The notes beneath the pieces are model-generated. The model was not told where the DNA came from. It worked only from the letters and a program-made list of their open reading frames with translations, and made no database searches. DNA of 64,000 bases, taken from the NCBI GenBank assembly GCA_965146665.1, contig CBCTHE010000006.1:124001-188000 (forward strand), in the 5' to 3' direction. Origin of the DNA: Ructibacterium sp965146665 (GTDB lineage Bacteria > Bacillota > Clostridia > Monoglobales > Monoglobaceae). The position numbers were made by a program, and so were the translations under genes. This document shows positions 10,701-19,626 of this stretch, in pieces (the first letter of the stretch is position 1; each line of letters begins with the position of its first letter).

Positions 10701-13700
10701 AGGCAGGTCCCGCGTTCGAGTCGAATGTACTGCAGTATACCTTCATTCCGCGTGATCATGCCACGGACATTTATGAAATGGAATTATACAGCTCCTACAT
10801 CCGTTTTGACCGGGTGGACAGCAGCGCGGACCGGGTGGATATTCCATCCGGCGGATCCAATACTGTGCAGTTTACCGCTCTGGCGGAGAACGGTCAGCCG
10901 GTAGAAAATATCATCTATGCCGACGGAGAGACGCATACCGTGAAATGGGAACTGCTTGGACCCGCCGACGGGGTGGAAATTGATGAAAAGACGGGTTTGC
11001 TGACGGTAACACCTGAGGCACACCCCACGACGGTGACGGTTAGAGGGATCTATTTTGGCCGGATACGGGATAAGGCGGTTTCTGTCGGCGGGAGTTCTGA
11101 TCCCGCCGTACTGGCCCAGATGGATTATGATTGGCTGACATTTGATAAATTAACCCATGAGGACGCCTCGAATATCACCTATAAAATGATGCTCTATAAT
11201 AAGGCGCCAAATGGTTCAACTGTCGAATGGACGAGCAGCAGAACGAAATACCTGACTGCGGCGGGGGAGGTTTCTCTGCCTTATACCGGCGGAGATGCGG
11301 ACATTACACTGACGGCAGCGATTAAAAATGGCAGTACGGTATTGAACAAGGCGTTTGAAGTGACCATTCGTACCCCGGATGGGTTCATTGATAAAAACAT
11401 TGTCTCTGACAGAGAGCTTTTTGGATTATGGGATCAGGAAAAAAACATGTGGGCAGTCACCGGCAAGCTGGATTATGATGCGGCGGATGATTTTAAACCC
11501 ATCGAAGAAGCGGTAAAGGCTATGGACTATGAACAGGCCAAGCAGCGGCTGTATGAGATTACAGTCAGCAGATTAAGGAATACGGATACCCCGCCTTCCA
11601 TCTCTGCGTCTTACAACGCCCCTGTCACGGAAATCTATATGAACAGTACCAGCCTTTATACCACAAAAGCGGCCGGTTTCATTACTGTCGGCAACGAACG
11701 AAATTGGTACAGTACAGATGTATTAAGCCTGATTAAGGATGCACCAACTTCTACGGTGATTCTGCACTCCGAAATGAAAGAAGATGCTTTGGTGGAGGCA
11801 GACAGCAGGGAGAGTGCGTTTAAGCCATATATCCAGGTGAAACTGAAAAACGGGAATGAAATGAAGTTTGAAGCGAAGCAGGATACTACCCTCCGGGCCG
11901 GGTATTATGTGAACCAGAATTACGGCGGGGATACCACCCTAAGGGTTCTGGACAGCGGGTATCCCATCGACAGCAATACACAGCGGGCTTATCTGGGGTT
12001 TGACCTGAGTGCAGTCACCAATATGGATGATATTTCAAGTGCACAGCTTTTTATTCACGCTGAGAATATGGAGAAAACGGGAAACAAAAGGCTTGCCGTT
12101 CTCTACTATGCGGGTCTCACCTGGAATGAGAATCAATATACTTGGGCGGATACAAAAGGATCTATGGCTCTGTATTCATACAGTGGAACCAAAGGCGGCT
12201 TTGAATTCAGCTATCCGCCGGGAAGCGATCCAGAGGTGCTTTTGAACCAGATTGGACGCCTGTACCATCTGCATAATATCGCGTCAGGATTTGCCGCGAC
12301 AAAGGATGAACGGTATGCCTATTCAGCGTTCAGCCTGCTGGACGGTTTTTACAACCATGCAGGTGAGAATAATTCTTATCCAAGAGGGTTTGACGGCTAT
12401 GAAAGGAATTCCCGGTTTATGACCGTCTATAAGCATTGCGTAGATTCCAAGTATATGACCCCGGAGATGACCACCTATTTTTGGAAGCATCTTTGGGAGC
12501 TGCACAATCAGGCGGCGATTGACCGGGACCCGTTTTTTAATGCGGTTGCTAATATGATGATCTCCGTGACAGATCAGACGATCACCTTTTTGTCGGAGTT
12601 CCCTGAGTTTCATGATACAGAAAAATGGATTGATATTTATATTGGCAGAATGCTGCCATTGCTGCAGGAGGTCATTTTACCAGACGGGTCCTATGCGGAA
12701 TCCTCGGATGGCTATGCGGAGAGCAGTATCAAGACCTTTGCGGGTTCAGTGGAAAAAGCAGACAAGATCGGGGTCAGTCTGGGCGAGCAGTTTAATGAAC
12801 TGATACACAAGAGCGTTTACTTTTATGCCGCTATGCATTTGCCGGATTACGGGCTGCCAGCCTATGGGGACAGCAATCCAAGATCCGGAAATGGGTCGGA
12901 CAGTTTTATCCTGAAGATGGCAAAGCTGTATCGGGATGATATATTAAAATACATGTCGGCAAATGGAAAAGAGGGCGGAACCAAGCCGGATTACACGAGT
13001 TTTTGTTTTACTGATACAAACCGGGCTTATATGCGCTCCGACTGGAGAGATGACGCACTCTATTTAATGACCAATATAGATGACGCATACAGTTCCCATG
13101 GACATAAAGATGAGCTGTCCATCATTGCCTGGGCGTACGGGGATTTTGTGATCACCGACACAGGCCGGTACAACTATACCTGGAGCGACCCGGTCAACAT
13201 CGAACTGCTCTCCTCGCAGAATCACAATACGCTGGGAAGAATTACGGATCTGAGCTCCGGCAAAGTATATATGCAGTCGCCCAGCGGAGAGAAGGACAAG
13301 TCGAAGGTAAAAAGCTGGGCCACGAGCTATGACTTTGACTATTTCAGCGGCAATACCAAAGAGGGACTTTATGTCAGCGACACATCCATGAAGACAGGAT
13401 ATAACCGGAAGATTCTGTTTGTAAAGCCTGATTATTGGATTGTATCGGATACCGTGCAGGACAGAACATCGGCTGGGAAGACGGAGAATAAATACGATAT
13501 TATGTTCCATCTTCTGCCAGACAATAACCATGTGATAGACAATGAAGCGAAAACGGTCAAAACCAATTTCGCAGATACCGCCAACGTCCAGCTGCTCTCG
13601 CCTGATATGGATACAGAAATCACATGCGAGACCGGAATTTATGCTCCGCAGAACGGATCCTATACCACCACGGACCGGATTGTATTTTCCAAAACAAAAC

Positions 13701-15418
13701 CGGCCGCGGAGACAGTGACCTTTGACACGGTGGTCTATCCCACCAGGCCGGGGAAACTCAATACAAACGTATCGGTGGAGAGAATTCCAATGGACGTTTC
13801 AACCTCGGCAGCCTCCGCCATGCACATCAGCCGGGTGGAACAAAGCGGGACAGAGAACGACTACTATTACTACACCAATGAAAACGCGTTCCAAAACTTA
13901 AGTTCCTTTGAGAAAAGGGAATTTGGCGATTTCAGCTGCAATGGTGAAATGGTGTTTGTAAGCTATGACGCAAAAAACCGGCTGGACAGGGTTGAAATCG
14001 TCAAAGGCAATATTCTGACAAAGAATGGCAACCCAATTGTGGAAGCAGAGCGGCAGCTGTCTGACATGAGTATCTCCTTTGACAACAGTATCATGAAGGT
14101 ATCCTCGTCCGCAGAAACGCTGGAAGAATTGGGAAATGTGACTGTGGATGCAGGCAGAACCGTTGAAAAGGTGATGTACAATAACAGCCCTGTGACCTTT
14201 TCACAATATGGAGACACGGTTGTAATCGGCTCCAATACCTTTATCGTCGACCCGACAGTCCAGCATCCAGGCAGCGGCGAGCCGTATATTGCACTGCCGA
14301 ATATTCACTTCGGCGATCAGTTCGCCTATGGCGGCAATACATACGCCGTTACCGTCCAGATTCCGGAGGGAACCCAAATCCGGCCTATTGACGGCTGGGA
14401 CGGGAGATTTAAGATAGAGGTTTTGTCCGCAAGCAATGGAGAAGCGGCCGCAGGCAGAGTGATGATTCATACAGCAACTGGAAAAGCAATACAATTCATC
14501 ACGCCCATTTCAGTCAATGTACAGGGGCACGCCTCTGCAAGCGTTGCGTTGGTAATGGACGGCAAGACTGTGACACAATCGCAGGAACTGGCAAGCAAAG
14601 ATCCCGGCAAAGCCAATCTGCGGCCTAAGAGCGCCGGGATTTACACCCTGCGGGATAACCTCTGGGTTATCACCAATGAATGCAGTGAGCTGGTGATCGG
14701 CAAAATCAAGACGCCGATCCTGCCGGATGGACCGGGAGATGTCGGACAGGGCGGAAACCAAGGCGGAAACCAAGGTGGAAATCAAGGTGGAAATCAGGGC
14801 GGAAACCAAGGCGGAAACCAGGGCGGAAATCAGGGCGGAAATCAGGGCGGTCAGGAGCCGGACATCCCATTTCGGGATTTAAGCGGTGTACCGTGGGCGG
14901 AAACTGCCGTGAATGCCTTGCATCAGAATAGGATTGTGACAGGAAAAGCGCCCGGTGTTTTTGCGCCGCACGACCAGATCACCCGGGCAGAATATATCAC
15001 GATATTAGTCAGAGCGTTTGGGTTAAAGGCAGAAAACGCGAAGAACGTCTTTACGGATGTTGCCGAAGGGGAATGGTATACAGAAGCAATTTCAGCGGCA
15101 AGCGCGCTGGGCGTTGTGCAAGGGATATCTGAAACGGAGTTTGGGGTTGACCTGCCCATCACAAGACAGGATATGTTTGTCATGCTGTACCGGCTGATGC
15201 AGTCTCTGGGAATCCAATTTGACTGCATAAGGGACGCGGATGAAATAACAGACCAGGAAATGATCGCGGATTATGCAGCTGAGGCGGTGGAGGCCATGTA
15301 CTGCACCGGTATTGTCAACGGCATCGGTGACGGCCGAACCGCGCCTGAAGCAACAGCCGAAAGGGCGGAGGCGGCCAAAATTATCTATGAGGTATTAGTG
15401 AAATCCGGCAGGCTATGA
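7778..15418 (+). CDS. Giant SLH-anchored heparinase II/III-like polysaccharide lyase
   Basis: 2546 residues. The start at 7778 (AAGAGGTGAAGC upstream) gives a signal peptide MEKKRIAACLL. Domains in order: a tandem pair of blocks of about 355 residues (roughly 82-435 and 438-780), each a discoidin-like jelly roll followed by Ig-like domains; a third discoidin-like and Ig region (to about 1100); an atrophied bacterial Ig domain (about 1140-1210); a DNRLRE-type carbohydrate-binding module (about 1366-1457); a heparinase II/III-like lyase part (about 1490-2100) with SSHGHKDE (His1774, His1776) and SQNHNTL; a beta domain; an 8-copy GGNQ linker (2325-2356); and three SLH repeats to the end. It would sit on the S-layer or secondary cell wall polymer and cut uronate-containing polysaccharide. 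Exact PL family and substrate cannot be read by eye. Confidence 0.85.
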   Translation: MEKKRIAACLLTLTLVLNLITAAAFGSGASDEPITTGTDVQQPAEKPELTERPVEDVLTETAEDREPAAALSGAAGDLARGLTVQYKAAANKGEYPDRSEGADLKLATDGDSSTYYTTGKLSLELDTQNNGGQIIPMLELPKGTKYNMVRLHYALPGRTVSAPSRIRFVYAQNGGATGSYQDLVSESIFNVKSHDRADKTFKIPVRTEQWLGFHLNSGASDTRGDFEFKIYDWEVYYNGALLNTLEMPENVMIDSKRETRVKITPRSADGEVMEDLTGYEWSFAAVKGCERISGDAGTGEIIIPADAKTGTYRVTLTNIESPELCASAEAVINPDPDNWEQMFNKLIGPATIQIPDSGTESAVYQAYTEDGEVMPNQEQISWRLDKVYKGVALSGSAVTVESDADESVIRLYAAYDGHEIYTDINLKRSRYGKDLAAGKELKYLSAANADRFTNKTGEKLATDSNPETFYTTGTMTSDPQNKGGQIMPMLTLDRGAKFNVIRVNYELAMTSDAPSGLRLVYSPVGGASSQYVNIVPPEELKTQKYDKFIKIPVRSEQYVGFHLNTGTSATGKWVPELKLYDFEIYYDGSQLNRIELPSAARVDRERETRVPITAFNADGNVMEDLSEYQWSGSAQTGCENVFLDAAAGELVVPSNAMLGTYSVTLSNIDNPELSLSASIEIGMPLSEMGDYFHHIGGAEQVVIPKQGKAEHRYKVYDKNGAGSAYPDLVTWKLAEAYPGVSLDGPSVAVTNEAKPGTVTLEAVVGGDHTITFQIKLVEASASTNALISEIEGDKFVVSPYYGEQEMNQAQYKAKTYDGMPIDGGVKWSVKAAPFGVTMDQDTGILSVPPNVNDVKVKVIAEKDGLCAEKLVTLVSRYDGGPNLLRLPGVTINKYANENTEYSYDGNFSTKSTTAIYANAKSVNMTLPKKYFIDTLRVYKDFGGFENSYQTTARINGTAFGGKGWSNSPLEADIWQAGPAFESNVLQYTFIPRDHATDIYEMELYSSYIRFDRVDSSADRVDIPSGGSNTVQFTALAENGQPVENIIYADGETHTVKWELLGPADGVEIDEKTGLLTVTPEAHPTTVTVRGIYFGRIRDKAVSVGGSSDPAVLAQMDYDWLTFDKLTHEDASNITYKMMLYNKAPNGSTVEWTSSRTKYLTAAGEVSLPYTGGDADITLTAAIKNGSTVLNKAFEVTIRTPDGFIDKNIVSDRELFGLWDQEKNMWAVTGKLDYDAADDFKPIEEAVKAMDYEQAKQRLYEITVSRLRNTDTPPSISASYNAPVTEIYMNSTSLYTTKAAGFITVGNERNWYSTDVLSLIKDAPTSTVILHSEMKEDALVEADSRESAFKPYIQVKLKNGNEMKFEAKQDTTLRAGYYVNQNYGGDTTLRVLDSGYPIDSNTQRAYLGFDLSAVTNMDDISSAQLFIHAENMEKTGNKRLAVLYYAGLTWNENQYTWADTKGSMALYSYSGTKGGFEFSYPPGSDPEVLLNQIGRLYHLHNIASGFAATKDERYAYSAFSLLDGFYNHAGENNSYPRGFDGYERNSRFMTVYKHCVDSKYMTPEMTTYFWKHLWELHNQAAIDRDPFFNAVANMMISVTDQTITFLSEFPEFHDTEKWIDIYIGRMLPLLQEVILPDGSYAESSDGYAESSIKTFAGSVEKADKIGVSLGEQFNELIHKSVYFYAAMHLPDYGLPAYGDSNPRSGNGSDSFILKMAKLYRDDILKYMSANGKEGGTKPDYTSFCFTDTNRAYMRSDWRDDALYLMTNIDDAYSSHGHKDELSIIAWAYGDFVITDTGRYNYTWSDPVNIELLSSQNHNTLGRITDLSSGKVYMQSPSGEKDKSKVKSWATSYDFDYFSGNTKEGLYVSDTSMKTGYNRKILFVKPDYWIVSDTVQDRTSAGKTENKYDIMFHLLPDNNHVIDNEAKTVKTNFADTANVQLLSPDMDTEITCETGIYAPQNGSYTTTDRIVFSKTKPAAETVTFDTVVYPTRPGKLNTNVSVERIPMDVSTSAASAMHISRVEQSGTENDYYYYTNENAFQNLSSFEKREFGDFSCNGEMVFVSYDAKNRLDRVEIVKGNILTKNGNPIVEAERQLSDMSISFDNSIMKVSSSAETLEELGNVTVDAGRTVEKVMYNNSPVTFSQYGDTVVIGSNTFIVDPTVQHPGSGEPYIALPNIHFGDQFAYGGNTYAVTVQIPEGTQIRPIDGWDGRFKIEVLSASNGEAAAGRVMIHTATGKAIQFITPISVNVQGHASASVALVMDGKTVTQSQELASKDPGKANLRPKSAGIYTLRDNLWVITNECSELVIGKIKTPILPDGPGDVGQGGNQGGNQGGNQGGNQGGNQGGNQGGNQGGNQGGQEPDIPFRDLSGVPWAETAVNALHQNRIVTGKAPGVFAPHDQITRAEYITILVRAFGLKAENAKNVFTDVAEGEWYTEAISAASALGVVQGISETEFGVDLPITRQDMFVMLYRLMQSLGIQFDCIRDADEITDQEMIADYAAEAVEAMYCTGIVNGIGDGRTAPEATAERAEAAKIIYEVLVKSGRL
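14750..14845 (+). repeat. Eight tandem 12-bp repeats coding GGNQ
   Basis: Eight in-frame units of the form GGYGGAAAYCAR encode Gly-Gly-Asn-Gln linkers between the lyase and the SLH anchor, ending in GGQ. Only third-codon positions vary. The run can expand or contract in 12-base steps without breaking the frame. Confidence 0.95.
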
Positions 15419-15489
15419 GATAATTTAGATGGTTATTGCAGATAAAAAATCGGCTTTTCTGCTGTGTGTATAAAAAGCGCGACAGCAAA

Positions 15490-15528
15490 CGGGGATTGAA
15501 CTGCCGGAAAAGCGGTTCAACTCCCCCG
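15490..15528 (+). repeat. Strong hairpin in the leader of the fucosidase gene
   Basis: CGGGG-A-TTGAACTGC pairs with GCGGTTCAA-CT-CCCCCG around a 7-base loop. It lies between the giant lyase stop and the GGAGGAG of the fucosidase, with no T run after it. It could protect a processed mRNA end or reduce read-through. Confidence 0.6.
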
Positions 15529-15552
15529 GCTGATTGATTTGGAGGAGAACAA

Positions 15553-16908
15553 ATGAGTCAATTCAAGGTAGATGAGGCAATTTTAAACGGCGTACATCAT
15601 TACAGCGGTGAGGAGGACTATGTTGCCCCGCCCTGGGAGGTGGCGGAAAAGCTGGAGTGGTTTCAGGATCAGAAGCTGGCTTTGATGGTACATATGGGGC
15701 TGTACTGCGAGATTGGAACAACAGCTTCCTGGGGACTTTCAGATCATGACGCCGCATGGTCCAGAAAGGACTTTGCGGATCACCCAATCAGCGGGCGGGA
15801 ATACAGGGATATGTACTTCAACCTGAACAAGTCCTTTAACCCTGTGCGGTTTGACCCAAAAGAGTGGGCGTCGCTTGCCGCCGACAATGGCTTTCGGTAT
15901 CTGATTTTTACAACTAAGCACCATGACGGCTTCTGCCTGTGGGACACCAGGGAGACCCAATATAAGACCACGTCGTTTGACTGTCCGTATTCCAGCAATC
16001 GGAATGCCGATATTGTCAGAAGCGTGTTTGACGCCTTTCGAGAGAAAGGGCTGGGAATCGCGGCATACTTTTCAAAGCCCGACTGGCATAGCCCATACTA
16101 TTGGGCGGAGGGCATGGCACACAGCGAACCCACCTGGCGGATGACTTCGTATGACCCGGAGGAATATCCGGAATTGTGGGAGAAATTTGTGCAGTATACG
16201 CAGAAGCAGATACTGGAGTTGACGACACAATACGGTGATGTTGACATCCTGTGGCTGGATGGCGGTCAGGTCCGGCCGGATACCGGGCTGGATATCCGGC
16301 TCAGCGAGGCGGTAGAACAGGCGCGCCGCGTCAAGCCTGACTTGATCGTTGCCGACAGAACGGTCGGCGGAGCGTTTGAAAATTACGTCACACCGGAACA
16401 GACGGTGCCGGATGCGGCCATGAAGATCCCCTGGGAGAGCAATGTCTCGCTTGGCGAAAGCTATACCTACCGGTTCGATGATACCTACAAAAGCTTGAAT
16501 ACGGTGATCCGGCTTTTGATAGACGTCGTCTGCAAGGGCGGCAATCTGGCGCTTAACATCTCGCCTCAGCCGGATGGCCGTCTGCCCAAGCCAGGGATTG
16601 AAATTATGAAGGGCATCGGAAACTGGATGAAAAAATACGGCGAGGCGATCTATCAAACCCGGATCTGCGCGCCGTATAAAAAAGACAATGTGGCGTTTAC
16701 CAGGAACAGCCGGAATGTGTTTGCGTTTGTTCTGTCCGAAGATGGAAAAACCTATACGGATGCTGTGATACCATACTGTGAAGCTGTTTCAGAAGTTGAA
16801 CTGATGAACACGCGCCAGCACACCGCATTTGAAAGAGTGCCGGAAGGGCTCAGAGTCAAATTTGATCCTATTCGTGATGAAATTGCCCTTGTCTTCAAGC
16901 TGGTCTAA
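15553..16908 (+). CDS. Alpha-L-fucosidase, GH29 family, without signal peptide
   Basis: 451 residues. It removes alpha-L-fucose from oligosaccharides by a retaining mechanism (family knowledge). Recognisable GH29 motifs are MVHMGLY near residue 50, TTKHHDGFCLWD near 118 and VDILWLDGG, where Asp236 is in the place of the nucleophile. There is no N-terminal hydrophobic segment, so it should act in the cytoplasm on imported fucosylated pieces, which fits the ABC transporter at 2249-5809. Start chosen from GGAGGAG ten bases upstream. Length is close to the catalytic domain plus a small C-terminal beta domain. It is in the same orientation as the lyase genes on both sides, 33 bases ahead of the next one. 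Which fucoside it prefers is not visible. Confidence 0.9.
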   Translation: MSQFKVDEAILNGVHHYSGEEDYVAPPWEVAEKLEWFQDQKLALMVHMGLYCEIGTTASWGLSDHDAAWSRKDFADHPISGREYRDMYFNLNKSFNPVRFDPKEWASLAADNGFRYLIFTTKHHDGFCLWDTRETQYKTTSFDCPYSSNRNADIVRSVFDAFREKGLGIAAYFSKPDWHSPYYWAEGMAHSEPTWRMTSYDPEEYPELWEKFVQYTQKQILELTTQYGDVDILWLDGGQVRPDTGLDIRLSEAVEQARRVKPDLIVADRTVGGAFENYVTPEQTVPDAAMKIPWESNVSLGESYTYRFDDTYKSLNTVIRLLIDVVCKGGNLALNISPQPDGRLPKPGIEIMKGIGNWMKKYGEAIYQTRICAPYKKDNVAFTRNSRNVFAFVLSEDGKTYTDAVIPYCEAVSEVELMNTRQHTAFERVPEGLRVKFDPIRDEIALVFKLV

Positions 16909-16941
16909 AGGAAAAGCAATTCGTATGGGGAGGCATGACGG

Positions 16942-19626
16942 ATGAAAGAGAGTGAAATTGTCCGATTAGATATGATGCATGTGGAGTGCAGACCATGGGG
17001 CGGCGAGGACCTTAATAAAGTCAAAACATCGCTTTCTTTAGGTGACTGCGGAAAAATGGGCAGCCGGATTGCGTGGTGCTCCAGTAATCCGTCGGTCATC
17101 ACCGGCCTGGGCCGGGTGATACGTCCAAAGTGGGGAGAACCTCCGGCAAAGGTGAGCATGACGGCGTCAGTTTCCTGCGGCGGTATATCACAGAAAAAAG
17201 TGTTTGATCTTACTGTCCTTCCAGACGATACCTATGCAGATCCAGGGTATGATTCAGATGAAAACTTTTTCCAAAAGCTGGATTATCGCAGAACCGGACT
17301 GAAAGCGGTAAAAAAAAGTGTGGAAGCCGGGGATTATGCCGATGCCAAAGCAGAACTGTTGCAGTATTTTCGGCAGAAACAGTTTAAAAGAGAAACGTTT
17401 GAGAAATTTCCAACTGGTATGTCAGAGATGATGCTCAGCGGCGTGAGTACTCTGCAACGGTGTGACAGATATTATAAAGGAAAATTTCAGGTTGATTCTG
17501 AGGAGTATGAAGAACAAAGAATCCAGATTCAATGCGGGGGTTTGAGCAATGGGATGACGGTTACATACGATGTATGCGCCAAATATAATGAAACCGTTGG
17601 AATCAAAATAGCCGGAAGCGCTTTTGAAAATACGCATATGAGACCGGTACTGGAAGTAGTGACAGCGGCGGGTATCAAACGATTTAATTGTCAGGACAGT
17701 GCGGTAGTGGGCGCAGGCAGCAGCGCAGATGTATCCTTGAAAATGCGGAAAGAACTGTATGCCAAGATGTTTGGCGGATTTTGGGGCAGCGGGACTTTCC
17801 ACAGTCTGGTCCGGTTTCAGATCGATGGGCTGGAGTCGGCAGCTGAGAAAGCCAGCCTTATTCTCTATACAAAAAAGGATATGGCGCTGGATGGGACAAA
17901 GGAACTCCTCGTACTGCTGTTTCCCCACAACACATGGGATGGCGGCAATGTCAAATGGAATGACTTTAAGTGGCAGTCCGCCAGCCGCAGCGGCCTGCCG
18001 CAGCCGGATACCTGGGACTTAGAGAAGGGGTTTGACTTTGAATATTTATTCCAGCGGGTGCGTTTTAAGCACTTCCCCTGGCTGTTGGAGGAGTACAGAC
18101 AGTCTGGAAACGAGGAGATACCATATTACCTCATAAAAACCATGGCAGACTTTATTCAGGCTAAGGGGATGCCCTTTACGTATCGGTCCGGCCAGCATGA
18201 GCACATTGGAAACGCCTGGCGTGATGATACGACCAGCCGGACTCTGTGCGGCGGCTGGCCGCGCGGCCTGGACGCGGCAGAGAGAATTCGGGCGTTTGCC
18301 AGTGTCTTTGGAGAGCTTGTACAAAGCCGGTTTATGACTGCGGAGGTCTGTACGGCAATCTTGAAATACGCATGGGATGCCTGCCATGCGCTGGCTTTTC
18401 AAAGTTTGACAAAGCCGTTCACCAATTTAAGGCAGTTTGAAGTCATGGGCCTGTTCGAAGCGGCGGTGGTGTTTTCAGAATTTCAAGAACAGGACGAGTG
18501 GATCAGGGCTGTTCATCAGACAATGGAAGATATGATGTTTTCCGTAACGCTGGAGGATGGGACCTACAACGAGATGACCGGCGGGTACAATATGAGCGTA
18601 TGCCAAAATTTTGTTGATTTCAAAAAACACGGGATTGAAAACGGGTATATACAGTCAGAGGCGTTTGATTTGCGCTTGAAAAGGTTTGCCCGGTATAATG
18701 TTTTGCTTCAGGGGCCGGACGGCGAATCTCTGCAGTATGGAGACCAGGCTGCCGGCCGCTGCGAAGGGGTACAGTTTTCCGAGTTGATGGCGTGGTTTCA
18801 GGATGAGGAGCTGACCTATCTCTTGTCAAGGGGGGAACAGGGAAAAAGGCCGGAGTGGACTTCTTTCCGTTTTCCAGTCAGCGGCGCGGCAATGCTTCGT
18901 TCCGATTGGGGAAGGGACGCGGTTTATCTCTTTACACAGGCTCGCGGCGGCGGATCTCATGGGCATCAGGACGACAACCATATCACGCTTCTTGCAGGCG
19001 GCAGAGTTCTGCTGACGGACGCGGGAATTTTTACATATACACCGGATGACCCTTACCGCAGATGGGGCGTGTCTCCTTTGGCGCATAATACGGTTTGTAT
19101 CAATGAACTCGAACAGGAATATTGGAAAGGTCCAGGCGCTTGCGAGGAGTTTATCACCGCGCCGCTTTGCGATATCCTCAGCCAAAGTACGAGAAGGTAT
19201 CAGGGATTTTCCTATACCAGGAGGATTGTGTTTGTAAAGCCGGCTGTATTTATCATCACAGATAAGATCGTTCCTGAGGATAAAAAACAAGAAAATTGGT
19301 ACAGGCAGCCGTGGCATATGCTCCCGACAGCAAAAATTTCGTTCGACTATAAAGAAAAGAGGATGAGGTCAAATTATAAAGACGGTCCTAACATCTTTAT
19401 CCAGTCGTTGGATAAAGATGTAAAACTCAAAAGAGAACAGGGATGGTATGACTATGGATATCAGCAGCTATCTGAAAATCCTTATGGATATTTTGAAAGA
19501 AGAGATGTGAAAGGGAGCGTTGTCTTTCATACTATGATACAAATTGTAGAGGATGGCGCCGCAGCGCGGTGCGGTGCAAATTTCCCTCATACATCGATCA
19601 ATAATGCGGATAGGAGACTGAAATAA
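16942..19626 (+). CDS. Heparinase II/III-like protein without signal peptide
   Basis: 894 residues. Residues 5-95 look like an atrophied bacterial Ig domain; a toroid-type helical region follows (about 340-600) with TYNEMTGGYNMS, then the heparinase II/III C-terminal domain with GGGSHGHQDD (His673, His675) and LAHNTV. The same motif set is in the giant lyase at 7778, so the two are related in catalytic core, but this one has neither a secretion signal nor SLH repeats and should stay inside the cell. I infer that it finishes cutting imported oligosaccharides. GGGGAGG precedes the start. Its TAA overlaps the ATG of the next gene by one base, so the two are translationally coupled. Substrate and exact PL family are open. 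Confidence 0.8.
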   Translation: MKESEIVRLDMMHVECRPWGGEDLNKVKTSLSLGDCGKMGSRIAWCSSNPSVITGLGRVIRPKWGEPPAKVSMTASVSCGGISQKKVFDLTVLPDDTYADPGYDSDENFFQKLDYRRTGLKAVKKSVEAGDYADAKAELLQYFRQKQFKRETFEKFPTGMSEMMLSGVSTLQRCDRYYKGKFQVDSEEYEEQRIQIQCGGLSNGMTVTYDVCAKYNETVGIKIAGSAFENTHMRPVLEVVTAAGIKRFNCQDSAVVGAGSSADVSLKMRKELYAKMFGGFWGSGTFHSLVRFQIDGLESAAEKASLILYTKKDMALDGTKELLVLLFPHNTWDGGNVKWNDFKWQSASRSGLPQPDTWDLEKGFDFEYLFQRVRFKHFPWLLEEYRQSGNEEIPYYLIKTMADFIQAKGMPFTYRSGQHEHIGNAWRDDTTSRTLCGGWPRGLDAAERIRAFASVFGELVQSRFMTAEVCTAILKYAWDACHALAFQSLTKPFTNLRQFEVMGLFEAAVVFSEFQEQDEWIRAVHQTMEDMMFSVTLEDGTYNEMTGGYNMSVCQNFVDFKKHGIENGYIQSEAFDLRLKRFARYNVLLQGPDGESLQYGDQAAGRCEGVQFSELMAWFQDEELTYLLSRGEQGKRPEWTSFRFPVSGAAMLRSDWGRDAVYLFTQARGGGSHGHQDDNHITLLAGGRVLLTDAGIFTYTPDDPYRRWGVSPLAHNTVCINELEQEYWKGPGACEEFITAPLCDILSQSTRRYQGFSYTRRIVFVKPAVFIITDKIVPEDKKQENWYRQPWHMLPTAKISFDYKEKRMRSNYKDGPNIFIQSLDKDVKLKREQGWYDYGYQQLSENPYGYFERRDVKGSVVFHTMIQIVEDGAAARCGANFPHTSINNADRRLK

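Noticed and set aside
14750..14845. CRISPR-like repeat array
   Set aside because: Units are 12 bases, directly tandem without spacers, and code for a protein linker.
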